Assembly (NCBI GenBank): GCA_025350245.1 | Contig: JANXYG010000009.1 | Coordinates: 1 to 64,000, forward strand | Direction of reading: 5' to 3' | Length of the DNA stretch: 64,000 nucleotides | Source of the DNA: Betaproteobacteria bacterium | GTDB taxonomy: Bacteria; Pseudomonadota; Gammaproteobacteria; Burkholderiales; Ga0077523 | Part shown: one piece after another, positions 13,044 to 25,575 of the stretch | Layout: each line of letters starts with the position of its first letter | How positions within the stretch are numbered: the first letter of the stretch is position 1 | Notes under the pieces: generated by a model | The model's database searches: none | Seen by the model: only the letters and a program-made list of their open reading frames with translations | What the model was told of the DNA's origin: nothing | Program-made: the position numbers and the translations under genes

Positions 13044-13811
13044 TCAGGCGACCTGCTTGCCGAGAATTTCGCCGGCGAGGGCCAGGTAGGCGAGCGCCCC
13101 TTTCGATTGCCGATCATGGCTGAGCGCCGGCATCCCGAAACTGGGGGCTTCCGCAAGGCGGATGTTCCGGGGAATCACCGTACGATAGACCTTGTCACCG
13201 AAATGCTGCTGAAGCTGATCCGACACTTGTTGGCCCAGCGTATTGCGAGGGTCATACATGGTTCTGAGCAACCCTTCTATTTCCAGCTTGGGATTCAAGT
13301 TAGTGCGTACTCGCTTTATTGTATTCACAAGATCGGAGAGCCCCTCTAGGGCGTAGTACTCGCACTGCATGGGAATCATCACGGCGTCGGCAGCCACCAG
13401 CGCATTGACTGTCAGCAGGTTCAATGCGGGTGGGCAATCGATCAGAGTGAAGTCGTAGTCTGCGGCCAGCTCCGAAAGCGCGCCTTGCAAGCGGGTTTCG
13501 CGTCGGTCCAGATCGACCATTTCGATTTCGGCACCCGCCAATTCCCGGTTGGCGGGCAGGATGTCGAAATTTCCGGTTGGCGACCGGTGAAGCACGTCTC
13601 GCGGTGCCATTTTGCCGAGCAGCACCTGGTAGACCGTTGCGGCCAGCAACCGCTTGTCGATGCCGCTTCCCATGGTGGCATTGCCCTGAGGATCGAGATC
13701 GACGAGCAGCACCCGCCTCCCGGCCAAAGCGAGGCTCGCCGCGAGATTCACCGTCGTGGTGGTCTTGCCGACGCCGCCTTTCTGGTTGGTGACAGCGAGC
13801 GTCTTCACCAT
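13044..13811 (-). CDS. parA: Chromosome partition ATPase ParA (Soj)
   Basis: 255 residues. The deviant Walker A KGGVGKTT is at residues 11-18, with the signature lysine K11. The switch motifs VDLDPQGNAT and LIDCPPALNLL are present. It has no extra N-terminal DNA-binding domain, so it is the short chromosomal type, not the type-Ia plasmid form. ParA dimers on the nucleoid pull ParB-parS complexes apart after replication. It lies between rsmG and parB, the usual place beside the origin. Confidence 0.97.
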   Translation of the reverse strand: MVKTLAVTNQKGGVGKTTTTVNLAASLALAGRRVLLVDLDPQGNATMGSGIDKRLLAATVYQVLLGKMAPRDVLHRSPTGNFDILPANRELAGAEIEMVDLDRRETRLQGALSELAADYDFTLIDCPPALNLLTVNALVAADAVMIPMQCEYYALEGLSDLVNTIKRVRTNLNPKLEIEGLLRTMYDPRNTLGQQVSDQLQQHFGDKVYRTVIPRNIRLAEAPSFGMPALSHDRQSKGALAYLALAGEILGKQVA

Positions 13812-13817
13812 GTGTGC

Positions 13818-14462
13818 TTACGCATCAGGCTGGACCGGCGATCTTTCCATGACCACCAGGTGTCGCTCACCCTCGACGCCCGGCACGTTAAGCCGGATCA
13901 CATCGAGAACACGAAATGCCGGTGGTATCTGCGTGATCTCTTCGAACGGCTCCAGCCCTTTCATTGCCACCAGCTTCCCTCCCGGCGCCGCCAGATGGCC
14001 GGCCAGCCTCACAAAATCCTGCAGCTCCGCGAAGGCCCGTGAAATCACGATATCGAAGCCGGCTGCGGGGTGCCATGCCTCCACACGATCCCGCTGAATC
14101 GTGGCGTTCTCGACCTTCAGTTCTCCGATCACCTGTGTCACGAACGCGAGCTTCTTGTGGTTGGAGTCAGCCAGGGTGACAGACCATTGCTGGTTGGCCA
14201 ACGCCAACGGAATCCCCGGCAGACCAGCCCCGGTCCCGACGTCGACGACGCGCTGCGCCCGAAGGTGCGGGAGCGCGGCCAGGCTATCGAGCAGATGATG
14301 ACTGACCATGCGTGAACTCTCCCGGATTGCGGTGAGGTTGTAGACCCGATTCCATTTCTGCAGCAAGACCAGATAGGCAAGCAGACGGCCGACGGTGTCG
14401 TCGCTCAGATCCAGTCCGAGCTGGCAGGCCCCGTCGGCCAGGGCATTCGCCATGGACTTCAT
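13818..14462 (-). CDS. rsmG: 16S rRNA (guanine-527-N7)-methyltransferase RsmG
   Basis: 214 residues from ATG 14462, or 211 from ATG 14453 (MANALADG). A Rossmann-fold methyltransferase with the SAM-binding motif [17 protein letters not shown], then SNHKKLAFV and the [11 protein letters not shown] region typical of GidB. It methylates G527 of 16S rRNA, and its loss causes low-level streptomycin resistance in many bacteria. Its start overlaps the mnmG stop by 4 bp, suggesting translational coupling. Confidence 0.95.
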   Translation of the reverse strand: MKSMANALADGACQLGLDLSDDTVGRLLAYLVLLQKWNRVYNLTAIRESSRMVSHHLLDSLAALPHLRAQRVVDVGTGAGLPGIPLALANQQWSVTLADSNHKKLAFVTQVIGELKVENATIQRDRVEAWHPAAGFDIVISRAFAELQDFVRLAGHLAAPGGKLVAMKGLEPFEEITQIPPAFRVLDVIRLNVPGVEGERHLVVMERSPVQPDA

Positions 14463-16402
14463 GATGTACTGGCCACGACCGGGTTCGAAGCAATGTCCGA
14501 ATCAGCCGCATGGCGGCCTGCCGTCAGGCGCCGCAAATGAACCAGAAGCAGCGATATCGCTGCCGGTGTTATCCCGGATATCCTGGATGCTTGCCCCAGC
14601 GTCTCGGGACGATGTTCGGTCAATCGCTGGCGGACTTCATTCGACAGACCCCGGACCGTGCCATAGTCGAGCGCTGCTGGCAACAACTGGTGTTCCACAC
14701 GGGCCAATTTTGTGATCTCGACCTGCTGGCGTTCGATGTAGCCCTGGTACTTGACCTGGGTTTCGACCTGGTCCGCGGCAGCAGGGTCGTTGATCAGCAA
14801 CTCGGCGCCGGGCAAACGACCAAGCGTCCGGTAGCCGATCTCGGGGCGACGCAACAATTCTTCGAGGGTGCAATCGCGCTCCGTGCCCTCGCCAAAAATT
14901 TCGCGGGACACGGCAGCGTCCAGCAGTCTCGGGTTCAACCATGTCGTCCTGAGCCTCTGGCGCTCGGTCGCAATCAACTCTCGTTTCCGCTCGAAATGCG
15001 CCCACCGGACGTCGTCGACGAGACCGAGGCAGCGACCCGGTTCCGTCAGGCGGAGATCCGCGTTGTCTTCGCGAAGGCTCAGTCGGTACTCGGCACGGCT
15101 GGTGAACATGCGGTACGGCTCGGTCACGCCCCGAGTGACAAGATCATCGACCATGACACCAAGATATGCATCGCCCCGACCCGGGCACCACGGTGCCAGA
15201 CCCCGCGCGTGGAGCCCCGCATTGGCACCGGCCAACAATCCCTGGGCGGCTGCCTCTTCGTATCCTGTGGTGCCATTGATCTGACCCGCGAGGAACAAGC
15301 CATGGATGGCTTTGGATTCAAGAGAGGCCTTGAGCGCCCGGGGATCGAAGTAGTCGTATTCGATCGCGTAGCCGGGACGCAGGATGTGCGCGCGCTCGAG
15401 GCCTCGGATCGATCGAACCAGCGCCAGTTGCACGTCGAAAGGCAGACTCGTGGAGATACCGTTCGGGTAGATCTCATGGGTATCGAGGCCCTCGGGTTCG
15501 AGGAAGACCTGGTGCGAGCCCCGATCGGGAAAGCGCACAACCTTGTCCTCGACCGACGGGCAATATCGCGGACCGACACCTTCGATGATGCCAGTGAAAA
15601 GCGGCGAGCGATCGAGGCCACCACGGATCAGATCGTGAGTGCGTTCGTTGGTATGTGTGATCCAGCACGGAAGCTGCGCCGGATGCTGCGTGGTGGTTCC
15701 GAGAAAGGAAAACACCGGCACCGGGGAATCACCAGGCTGCTCGGTCATCACCGAAAAGTCCACGGACCGGCCGTCGATGCGGGGAGGAGTTCCGGTTTTC
15801 AGTCGCCCTGCCGGCAGCGCGAGTTCGCGCAGCCGGTGCGCCAAGGTCGTTGACGGCGGATCACCAGCCCGTCCAGCGGGATGATGTGACAGGCCCACAT
15901 GAGTCAGACCAGCGAGAAACGTACCCGTTGTCAATACGACGGTGTTCGCCTCGAACCGCAAACCCATCTGGGTTTGCACGCCAGAGACCTTGTCGCCATC
16001 GAGCAGCAGATCGTCGACCGGCTGCTGGAAAAGTGTCAGGTTCGGTTGATTCTCGAGCCGACGACGGATTGCCCGCCGATACAAGACCCGGTCGGCTTGG
16101 GCACGGGTGGCACGGACGGCAGGACCCTTGCTGGCATTGAGGATTCGAAACTGGATACCGGCCTCGTCGGTCGCTGCGGCCATCGCTCCGCCAAGCGCGT
16201 CGATCTCCTTGACCAGATGACCTTTTCCGATCCCGCCGATGGACGGATTGCATGACATCTGACCGAGGGTCTCGAGGCTATGGGTAAGCAACAACGTTTC
16301 GCAGCCCATGCGTGCTGCCGCCAGGGCAGCCTCGGTACCAGCATGCCCTCCTCCGATAACGACGACTTCAAATCGTTTTGGAAAAAACATGATGTATTCC
16401 AA
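14459..16402 (-). CDS. mnmG: tRNA U34 carboxymethylaminomethyl synthase, FAD subunit MnmG
   Basis: 647 residues from ATG 16402; ATG 16390 ([18 protein letters not shown]) would give 643 and fits the family N-terminus better. The FAD dinucleotide fold is [18 protein letters not shown]. The signatures [20 protein letters not shown] and [20 protein letters not shown] are present, and the C-terminal helical domain binds MnmE. With MnmE it modifies the wobble uridine of several tRNAs. parS sites lie in the 130 bp upstream, between it and mnmE. Confidence 0.96.
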   Translation of the reverse strand: MEYIMFFPKRFEVVVIGGGHAGTEAALAAARMGCETLLLTHSLETLGQMSCNPSIGGIGKGHLVKEIDALGGAMAAATDEAGIQFRILNASKGPAVRATRAQADRVLYRRAIRRRLENQPNLTLFQQPVDDLLLDGDKVSGVQTQMGLRFEANTVVLTTGTFLAGLTHVGLSHHPAGRAGDPPSTTLAHRLRELALPAGRLKTGTPPRIDGRSVDFSVMTEQPGDSPVPVFSFLGTTTQHPAQLPCWITHTNERTHDLIRGGLDRSPLFTGIIEGVGPRYCPSVEDKVVRFPDRGSHQVFLEPEGLDTHEIYPNGISTSLPFDVQLALVRSIRGLERAHILRPGYAIEYDYFDPRALKASLESKAIHGLFLAGQINGTTGYEEAAAQGLLAGANAGLHARGLAPWCPGRGDAYLGVMVDDLVTRGVTEPYRMFTSRAEYRLSLREDNADLRLTEPGRCLGLVDDVRWAHFERKRELIATERQRLRTTWLNPRLLDAAVSREIFGEGTERDCTLEELLRRPEIGYRTLGRLPGAELLINDPAAADQVETQVKYQGYIERQQVEITKLARVEHQLLPAALDYGTVRGLSNEVRQRLTEHRPETLGQASRISGITPAAISLLLVHLRRLTAGRHAADSDIASNPVVASTS

Positions 16403-16459
16403 GATTCAAGGCGGTGAATGATACCGGAGATGGCTGATCCGGCGATTGCGGCAAGGGAT

Positions 16460-16475
16460 GGTTTCACGTGAAACT
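16460..16475. promoter_or_regulatory. parS: parS site 1
   Basis: The 14-bp palindrome GTTTCACGTGAAAC is at 16461-16474. It matches the core of the universal parS consensus (TGTTTCACGTGAAACA) exactly; only the two outer bases differ. It lies between mnmG and mnmE, about 3.4 kb from parB and 4 kb from dnaA. ParB should load here. An exact 14-bp palindrome of this kind next to parAB is very unlikely by chance. Confidence 0.92.
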
Positions 16476-16489
16476 CGATATTCGGGCTT

Positions 16490-16505
16490 GGTTTCACGTG
16501 GAACC
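16490..16505. promoter_or_regulatory. parS: parS site 2 (one mismatch in the core)
   Basis: GTTTCACGTGGAAC is at 16491-16504, which is 13 of 14 core bases of parS. Its centre is 30 bp from that of site 1, about three helical turns, so two ParB dimers could load on the same face of the DNA. Both sites are inside the mnmG-mnmE gap. It is weaker than site 1 but well supported by the pairing. Confidence 0.82.
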
Positions 16506-16532
16506 AAGCCCGGATAAACTCGATATGCGTCT

Positions 16533-17876
16533 CTATTTGCCGATACAGAATCGCGCGAAAATCTCGCCGAGCAAATCATCGGGAAGCGTCCGCCCCAGGA
16601 TTTCTCCCAAAGCGTCATGAGCTTGGCGCAACTCATCCGCCACCAGCTCGGGCGAGCCTGGGTCGGCGTCAGCCCCCGCCACAAGACACATCAATGCACG
16701 CTCGAGACTGACGACATGCCTTGCCTGGGCGGCAAACACCACATCACCTCCATCGCCGAGACGCCAGCCGGCCGCCTCGAGCAACCGTACTCGCAGGTTA
16801 GCGATTCCGTAGCCGGTGAGCGCTGAAACCGCCACCTCGTCTCCATCGCAAACGAATTCAGCTTGGCGAAGGTCGCTCTTGTTGCGCACTCGCACGATGG
16901 CCGCATTCATAGTGTTCCATGCCAGATCGTACCGTTCGGAATCTTCTGCTCCGCACTCATTGTCACTAACCAGCACCACGACATCGGCGCTGCAAGCCGC
17001 CGCTCGAGCACGCTGAATCCCGATCTGTTCCACGCGATCAGAGGACTCCCGCACGCCTGCCGTATCGAGCAGCCGGAACAGAACCCCTTCAATACAGAAC
17101 TCCGCCCGCAAGATATCGCGGGTGGTGCCAGGGGTGTCCGTGACAATAGCGATCTCGCCTCCGGTCAGGCAATTGAACAAGCTCGATTTGCCCACGTTAA
17201 CCGATCCCAAGAGAACCACCGACACGCCATCGCGCAGCAACCTCCCCCGTTGCGCCCCTCCCAATACGCGTCGGACTTCGACTGTCAGATCGACTATGTC
17301 ACGCCGCAGCCGCTCACCGACCGCGACATCAGGATAGTCATCGGGAAAATCCAGTGCCGTTTCCAGCAAAGCGCGGAGATCCAGCAGCCTTCGATCAATG
17401 TGCTTCACCTGGAGATTCAACTCCCCACGTAATGCGCGTACTGCCGCTCTGGCCGCCTCCATCGAAGAAGCTTCGATGATGTCGGCAACCGCTTCGGCCG
17501 CGGATAGCGCCAGCTTGCCATTGAGAAAGGCGCGTTTGGTGAACTCCCCAGGTTCGGCGAGGCGAGCGCCGAGCTGAACACAGCGATCGAGCATGGATGC
17601 CAAGATCACCGGACTACCATGACCCTGGAACTCGACCATATCGTCTCCGGTATAGGAGCGAGGTCCGGGAAAATAGAGCACGAGACCATCGTCGAGACAG
17701 CCTCCGACAGCGTCGGCGAAGACCGCGCGAGTCGCTACCCGAGCAACTGGAAGGCTGCCCAGAACCGCGACGGCAATGGCAACGGCTGCAGGCCCGCTGA
17801 CACGGACGATGCCGACGGCGCCACGGCCCGTTGCCGTCGCGACCGCCGCGATCGTGTCACCGCTTCCCTGCTCCAA
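16533..17876 (-). CDS. mnmE: tRNA modification GTPase MnmE
   Basis: About 447 residues. The domain order is an N-terminal tetrahydrofolate-binding domain ([20 protein letters not shown]), helical domain, G domain and C-terminal tail. G motifs seen: GSVNVGKSSLFN, DTPGTT, DTAG and NKSD. The C-terminal FCIGK gives the required CxGK cysteine. It works with MnmG on tRNA U34. Start choice: TTG 17876 puts four residues before the conserved DTIAA. An ATG at 17933 is also in frame but would lie deep inside yidC. Either way the gene overlaps the yidC 3' end. Confidence 0.93.
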   Translation of the reverse strand: MEQGSGDTIAAVATATGRGAVGIVRVSGPAAVAIAVAVLGSLPVARVATRAVFADAVGGCLDDGLVLYFPGPRSYTGDDMVEFQGHGSPVILASMLDRCVQLGARLAEPGEFTKRAFLNGKLALSAAEAVADIIEASSMEAARAAVRALRGELNLQVKHIDRRLLDLRALLETALDFPDDYPDVAVGERLRRDIVDLTVEVRRVLGGAQRGRLLRDGVSVVLLGSVNVGKSSLFNCLTGGEIAIVTDTPGTTRDILRAEFCIEGVLFRLLDTAGVRESSDRVEQIGIQRARAAACSADVVVLVSDNECGAEDSERYDLAWNTMNAAIVRVRNKSDLRQAEFVCDGDEVAVSALTGYGIANLRVRLLEAAGWRLGDGGDVVFAAQARHVVSLERALMCLVAGADADPGSPELVADELRQAHDALGEILGRTLPDDLLGEIFARFCIGK

Positions 17877-19545
17877 GCCCCACCCGTTCCAACTGACGTG
17901 TAATCGTCCACTGCTGGGCAATCGACAGCACATTATTGATTACCCAATACAGCACCAGACCTGCCGGGAAAAAGAAGAAAAACACGCTGAAGGCGATCGG
18001 CATGATCTTCATGACCTTGGCCTGGATGGGATCCGGCGGTTCCGGATTTAGCCGCGACTGGATGATCATGCTCAAGCCCATGAGAATGGGGAGTACGTAG
18101 AAGGGGTCGGGACGGGAAAGGTCCTGAACCCAGAGCATGAAAGGCGCATGGCGCATCTCGACAGTACCGAGCAAGACCCAGTAAAGCGAGATGAAAACCG
18201 GGATCTGAACAACGATAGGGAGACATCCACCGAGAGGATTGATCTTCTCTGTCTTGTAGAGATCCATCATTGCCTGATGCAGCTTGGGCTTGTTGTCCCC
18301 GTGAAGCTCCTTGAGCTTCTGCAGCTTCGGTGCCATCAGCCGCATCTTGGCCATCGATTTGTAGGACGCCGCGGAAAGGGGAAAGAACAAGAGCTTTATC
18401 AGGACCGTGACGATGATGATTGCGACGCCCCAGTTGCCCACGACGCCATGAATCGCCGACAAGACCCAGAACAACGGCGCCGCAATGATCGTCAGCCAAC
18501 CGTAATCGACCGTGAGATCCAGTCCGGGCGCAAGACTGGCGAGCTTCTTCTGTTCCTGCGGCCCGGCATATAACGGCACCGACCAGGTTGCGCTCCTGCC
18601 CGGCTCGACGCGCCCGACCGGCACAATGACACCTGCGGCGAACAAACCACCACCCAACGCCCGAACAAAAAACTCCTTAGGAGCTCCGGGGAGGGGCAAC
18701 CATGCGGACACAAAGTAGTGCTGCACCATCCCGATCCATCCATCCTGGCTGTTCTTGACCGCTACAGCCTTGCCTTTTCCAATGTCACCAAAGGCCAACT
18801 TCTTATATTTGTCCTGTTCGGTGAACTGCGCCACACCGTTGAACGTCGGTACCCACCGGGAATCTCCCGCAGGCGCCTTGTCGTCGCGTACGAGCTGGAA
18901 ATACGCAAACGGTGTCAGGGCGCTGGCGCCGGTGTTCTCGATGGTCTGCGACACATCGATGCGGTACTGACCCCGGGCGAAAGTGTAAATCTTGGTCAGG
19001 CGCGGCTTGTCGGCGTCGGTCGAGGTGAGCGCCAGCTTCACCTCATTCTCATCATCTTTCATCACTACCTGTGAAACGGAGGCGGCGAACACCGACTTGT
19101 GATTCGGCAAGGAAGGCCCGATTAATCCCGTCTGCGCGACCAGGGTGTGCTCAGCGGACGAATCCATCAACAAAAAATTGCGTTCGGCGTTGATGGTGTC
19201 ACGATGCTGCAGGAGTTCAATTCGGCGAAGATCACCACCGATAGCTGAAATTTCAACTTTGATGACATCGGTTTGCACAACGAATACTGCACTTGGGGCC
19301 GGGGCAACTGGATCGGCCACATCGCTCGACGTCCGCGGCTGAACGGTGGCGGGCACGTTCGTGCTCGCAGATTCCGGTATTGGTGACGGATCGCCGATCA
19401 AGCCGCCGGATTTGCCCGCAACGGCCGTCGATTCTTGCTTGGGCCAGTACTGCTTGTACCAATTTTCCCCGAGCATGAACAAAGACACGGCGAAGATCAT
19501 CAGCAAAATCAGGCGTGGCGCTTCGGAAAATTTCATTTGAGTCAA
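17857..19545 (-). CDS. yidC: Membrane protein insertase YidC
   Basis: 562 residues, proteobacterial long form. An N-terminal membrane helix (about 9-29) is followed by a large periplasmic beta-sandwich domain (about 50-350) and then the conserved five-helix core from about residue 365. The core contains [20 protein letters not shown] and a phenylalanine-rich stretch ([16 protein letters not shown]) before the last helix. YidC inserts small membrane proteins, including subunit c of the ATP synthase encoded nearby, alone or with Sec. yidD, rnpA and rpmH lie just upstream in the usual order. Confidence 0.97.
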   Translation of the reverse strand: MTQMKFSEAPRLILLMIFAVSLFMLGENWYKQYWPKQESTAVAGKSGGLIGDPSPIPESASTNVPATVQPRTSSDVADPVAPAPSAVFVVQTDVIKVEISAIGGDLRRIELLQHRDTINAERNFLLMDSSAEHTLVAQTGLIGPSLPNHKSVFAASVSQVVMKDDENEVKLALTSTDADKPRLTKIYTFARGQYRIDVSQTIENTGASALTPFAYFQLVRDDKAPAGDSRWVPTFNGVAQFTEQDKYKKLAFGDIGKGKAVAVKNSQDGWIGMVQHYFVSAWLPLPGAPKEFFVRALGGGLFAAGVIVPVGRVEPGRSATWSVPLYAGPQEQKKLASLAPGLDLTVDYGWLTIIAAPLFWVLSAIHGVVGNWGVAIIIVTVLIKLLFFPLSAASYKSMAKMRLMAPKLQKLKELHGDNKPKLHQAMMDLYKTEKINPLGGCLPIVVQIPVFISLYWVLLGTVEMRHAPFMLWVQDLSRPDPFYVLPILMGLSMIIQSRLNPEPPDPIQAKVMKIMPIAFSVFFFFFPAGLVLYWVINNVLSIAQQWTITRQLERVGLGAGKR

Positions 19546-19847
19546 GGAACCGGATCATGGCCACCCGCATTCCACGGGTGGCAACGGCAAATACGCTGAA
19601 GAGCCAACCGCGAGCCTTTTGCGGCGCCGTGCCGCTGGATCGCATCGATAGCGTAGGTTGAACACGACGGGCTGAATCGGCACGACGGCGCCAACCAAGG
19701 GCTCACGAGTAGCTGATATCCGCGAACCGTACCGATGAGCGCCCGCGCGACGAATTGTTCGACTAGAACAGGCGCGCCAGGTCGGTCCTTGCCGCATTCA
19801 CCGCCGCCTCTGGAACCCCTCGTCGTGCCCGGATTATCCAGTCCCAT
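19542..19847 (-). CDS. yidD: Membrane protein insertion efficiency factor YidD
   Basis: The family core is clear: [20 protein letters not shown], then [18 protein letters not shown] and [14 protein letters not shown] at the C-terminus. Three conserved cysteines are seen. YidD is a small peripheral membrane protein that aids YidC. The start is the problem. No ATG, GTG, TTG or CTG lies between the rnpA stop and the conserved core, so the nearest good start is ATG 19847. AGGGGA precedes it by 9 bp. This gives 101 residues and overlaps rnpA by about 85 bp. A non-standard start nearer 19750 is the alternative. The stop overlaps the yidC start. Confidence 0.82.
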   Translation of the reverse strand: MGLDNPGTTRGSRGGGECGKDRPGAPVLVEQFVARALIGTVRGYQLLVSPWLAPSCRFSPSCSTYAIDAIQRHGAAKGSRLALQRICRCHPWNAGGHDPVP

Positions 19848-20110
19848 CCCGCCAAGTCCCCTTGTCGCAATCGGAAAGACTCTCGGATCAAGCGCTTGAT
19901 CCGGTTCCTGGAAACACTGGATCCGGCCGTCCGCACGGAGACGACCATGCCAAGTCTCGGACGAGACAAGCCGTTGGCTACACGATGCATCGAGAAATAC
20001 TCGCCGCTTCTGCGAACCCCAGCTTCGAAAGCCCGCTTGAAATCGGCCCCCACCACAATCCGGAGTTCTCGACCGAACGCCTGGGCACCGCTGCCAGTCC
20101 GTGAGGTCAG
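19763..20110 (-). CDS. rnpA: Ribonuclease P protein component
   Basis: About 115 residues. The conserved RNA-binding signature is [16 protein letters not shown], followed by [12 protein letters not shown]. RnpA binds the catalytic RNA and helps it trim the 5' leader of pre-tRNA. Length and the region [17 protein letters not shown] need a start before about 20080. The only candidate there is CTG 20110, which overlaps the rpmH stop as CTGA; the frame is open further upstream only across rpmH. A CTG start coupled to rpmH is therefore my best model. The gene identity is certain and the start is not. Confidence 0.88.
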   Translation of the reverse strand: MTSRTGSGAQAFGRELRIVVGADFKRAFEAGVRRSGEYFSMHRVANGLSRPRLGMVVSVRTAGSSVSRNRIKRLIRESFRLRQGDLAGWDWIIRARRGVPEAAVNAARTDLARLF

Positions 20111-20241
20111 ACCGCCAACCTGGCGCGACCCTTTGCTCGACGCGCATTGATCACAGCGCGACCACTCTTGCTTTTCATCCTGACCCTGAACCCATGGGTA
20201 CGTTTGCGGCGTGTTACCGACGGCTGATAAGTTCGTTTCAT
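20107..20241 (-). CDS. rpmH: 50S ribosomal protein L34
   Basis: 44 residues starting [18 protein letters not shown] and ending [11 protein letters not shown], a textbook L34. The frame is open upstream, but ATG 20241 is the family start. It leads the rpmH-rnpA-yidD-yidC-mnmE-mnmG series on the minus strand. A strong promoter match lies 34-63 bp upstream. It is divergent from dnaA, with a gap of about 200 bp between their start codons. Confidence 0.97.
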   Translation of the reverse strand: MKRTYQPSVTRRKRTHGFRVRMKSKSGRAVINARRAKGRARLAV

Positions 20242-20274
20242 CACATTCTCCGCATATCTTGTGCAAAGTCGCGC

Positions 20275-20304
20275 ATTACACACGCGGTCGCCAGGGATTG
20301 TCAA
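20275..20304 (-). promoter_or_regulatory. Sigma70 promoter of rpmH
   Basis: On the minus strand a perfect -35 TTGACA (20304-20299) is followed after 18 bp by TGTAAT (20280-20275), 5 of 6 matches to the -10 consensus. The start would be near 20268, leaving a 5' leader of about 27 nt before rpmH. It is the best promoter match I found in the window. Confidence 0.65.
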
Positions 20305-20330
20305 TTCCGGATGGCATTGGCCGGTCAGCC

Positions 20331-20339
20331 TGTGGATAA
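20331..20339 (-). promoter_or_regulatory. Consensus DnaA box upstream of dnaA
   Basis: TGTGGATAA on the plus strand is an exact TTATCCACA on the minus strand. It lies 107 bp before the dnaA start and just upstream of the rpmH promoter, so it could serve autoregulation of dnaA, origin function, or both. It is the only exact box seen in this 200-bp gap. The rest of the gap (20242-20445) shows the rpmH promoter and no clear dnaA promoter. Confidence 0.7.
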
Positions 20340-20445
20340 CCTGGGGCGGGTCCTGCTAACATCACGAACCCTGAATGACGAACAACATGCCCCTTCACCC
20401 ACCTCGCGCCTGCCCACTTCATTCGTGACCACAGCACCCGAATTC

Positions 20446-21792
20446 ATGCCAGACCTGTGGGCACGTTGTCAGGCCGAACTCCGCGACTCCTTGTCGGAAC
20501 AGCAGTTCAAAACCTGGATCAAGCCACTCGAAGCGATTCGCCGTGACCGCTTGTTGCTGCTGTCCGCACCCAACCGCTTCGTGCTCGAATGGGTACGAGA
20601 ACGATTTTTGAGGGTAATCGAACAACTCACTGCAACCCTGTCCGGTGGCGAAGTCCTAGTTGAACTACAGTTGTCCGCCGATACGGAACGAAATCGTGCC
20701 ACACCTTCACTGACTTCGGTGCCCCCACCGACAGCCCCTGCCGTATTCCCGGACACTCAAACGCCGCGAGAACGCGGCAGACTGAATCCCGGTTTTACTT
20801 TCGACGGATTTGTTGCGGGCAAGGCCAACCAACTGGCCCGGGCAGCTGCAATACAGATCGCGGAGCATCCCGGTACCGCGTACAACCCCCTTTTCATCTA
20901 CGGCGGGGTCGGGCTCGGCAAGACCCATCTGGTCCAAGCTATCGGTAATCTCGTCCATGCCAAGAATCCGCAAGCGCGAATCCGGTACATCCATGCCGAG
21001 CAATACGTGTCGGATGTCGTTCGTGCCTACCAGCACAAGTCTTTCGACAGTTTCAAGAAATCCTATCACTCGCTCGATTTGCTGCTGATCGACGACATCC
21101 AGTTTTTCAGTGGCAAGAACAGGACCCAGGAAGAATTCTTCTACGCCTTCAACGCCCTGGTCGATGCCCACAAGCAGGTCATCATCACCTGCGACACCTA
21201 CCCAAAAGAGATCTCCGGCATGGAAGACAGGCTGATCTCGCGATTCGGGTGGGGTCTGACCGTGGCGATCGAACCCCCCGAACTCGAAATGCGTGTAGCC
21301 ATCCTCCTCAAGAAGGCAGAGGCGGAACGGGTCTCGGTATCGGAGGATGTGGCGTTTTTCATCGCAACCCATATTCAATCCAATGTCCGCGAACTCGAAG
21401 GCGCGCTGAAGAGAATCGTCGCCTACACCCGTTTCGCCGACCTCGCGATCACTGTCGATTCGACCCGAGCGGCATTGAAGGACCTCCTCGCCATACAAAC
21501 GCGCCAGATTTCCTTGGAAAACATCCAGAAAACGGTGGCCGAATACTACAAAATCAAGGTTTCGGAGATGTATTCCAAGAAGAAATCCCGGGTGGTCGCA
21601 CGACCCCGTCAGGTTGCGATGGCGCTGGCAAAGGAATTGACGCAACTCAGTCTTCCGGACATCGGCGACGCCTTCGGTGGCAGAGACCACACCACCGTTC
21701 TCCATGCGTGTCGACGAATCGCGGCACTGCGCTCCACCATGCCTGACATCCAGCGTGACTACGATGCTCTCATCATGGTCCTGCGGGGCTGA
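20446..21792 (+). CDS. dnaA: Chromosomal replication initiator DnaA
   Basis: 448 residues from ATG 20446 ([20 protein letters not shown]). The frame is open to 20101, but that part is not DnaA-like; GTG 20425 is a less likely start. Domain I covers about residues 1-75, a short linker follows, then the AAA+ domain with Walker A GGVGLGKT (153-160) and Walker [10 protein letters not shown] (D216, D217). The C-terminal DNA-binding domain contains [15 protein letters not shown]. It binds the origin and opens it when loaded with ATP. dnaN and gyrB follow on the same strand. Confidence 0.97.
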   Translation: MPDLWARCQAELRDSLSEQQFKTWIKPLEAIRRDRLLLLSAPNRFVLEWVRERFLRVIEQLTATLSGGEVLVELQLSADTERNRATPSLTSVPPPTAPAVFPDTQTPRERGRLNPGFTFDGFVAGKANQLARAAAIQIAEHPGTAYNPLFIYGGVGLGKTHLVQAIGNLVHAKNPQARIRYIHAEQYVSDVVRAYQHKSFDSFKKSYHSLDLLLIDDIQFFSGKNRTQEEFFYAFNALVDAHKQVIITCDTYPKEISGMEDRLISRFGWGLTVAIEPPELEMRVAILLKKAEAERVSVSEDVAFFIATHIQSNVRELEGALKRIVAYTRFADLAITVDSTRAALKDLLAIQTRQISLENIQKTVAEYYKIKVSEMYSKKKSRVVARPRQVAMALAKELTQLSLPDIGDAFGGRDHTTVLHACRRIAALRSTMPDIQRDYDALIMVLRG

Positions 21793-21995
21793 GCCATGCG
21801 GGATAACTCCTGTGTGCTTTGTGAACACTCGTGGACCGATCGAGGAACCGGAAATTCATCCAGAATCGATCCACAACCCATACACAACTTCTACCGCACT
21901 TCCCGCTCCCTCGACCACCGCGCCGATCCTGCATCTCCGACGTTCTTCCACAATCGCGGGCATTCCTTATCAATTACTATTAGTTAAAAAATGAA
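21793..21995. other. Probable origin segment between dnaA and dnaN
   Basis: A 203-bp gene-free stretch. DnaA-box-like 9-mers on the plus strand are CGATCCACA (21867-21875, 7 of 9), CCATACACA (21878-21886, 6 of 9) and TCTTCCACA (21944-21952, 7 of 9). It ends in an AT-rich run at about 21961-22000 (TTATCAATTACTATTAGTT and then a row of A), which could be the unwinding element. Genes to the left run leftward and genes to the right run rightward. The location fits a betaproteobacterial origin; no single box here is perfect. Confidence 0.6.
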
Positions 21996-25531
<3,536 letters not shown>

Positions 25532-25534
25532 AGC

Positions 25535-25575
25535 GCTGGCCCACCCAGCAGTCAGAATGAATGAGGCGGGTCAGC
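25535..25575. terminator. Possible bidirectional terminator between gyrB and topB
   Basis: GCTGGCCCACC (25535-25545) can pair with GGCGGGTCAGC (25565-25575) with one mismatch and one wobble, leaving a 19-base loop. It lies between two convergent genes and overlaps the topB stop. No T-run follows, so intrinsic termination is uncertain. Confidence 0.28.

Noticed and set aside
20101-20445. N-terminal extension of DnaA by 115 codons
   Set aside because: It crosses rpmH and the intergenic DnaA box and has no similarity to DnaA; ATG 20446 gives the normal length.
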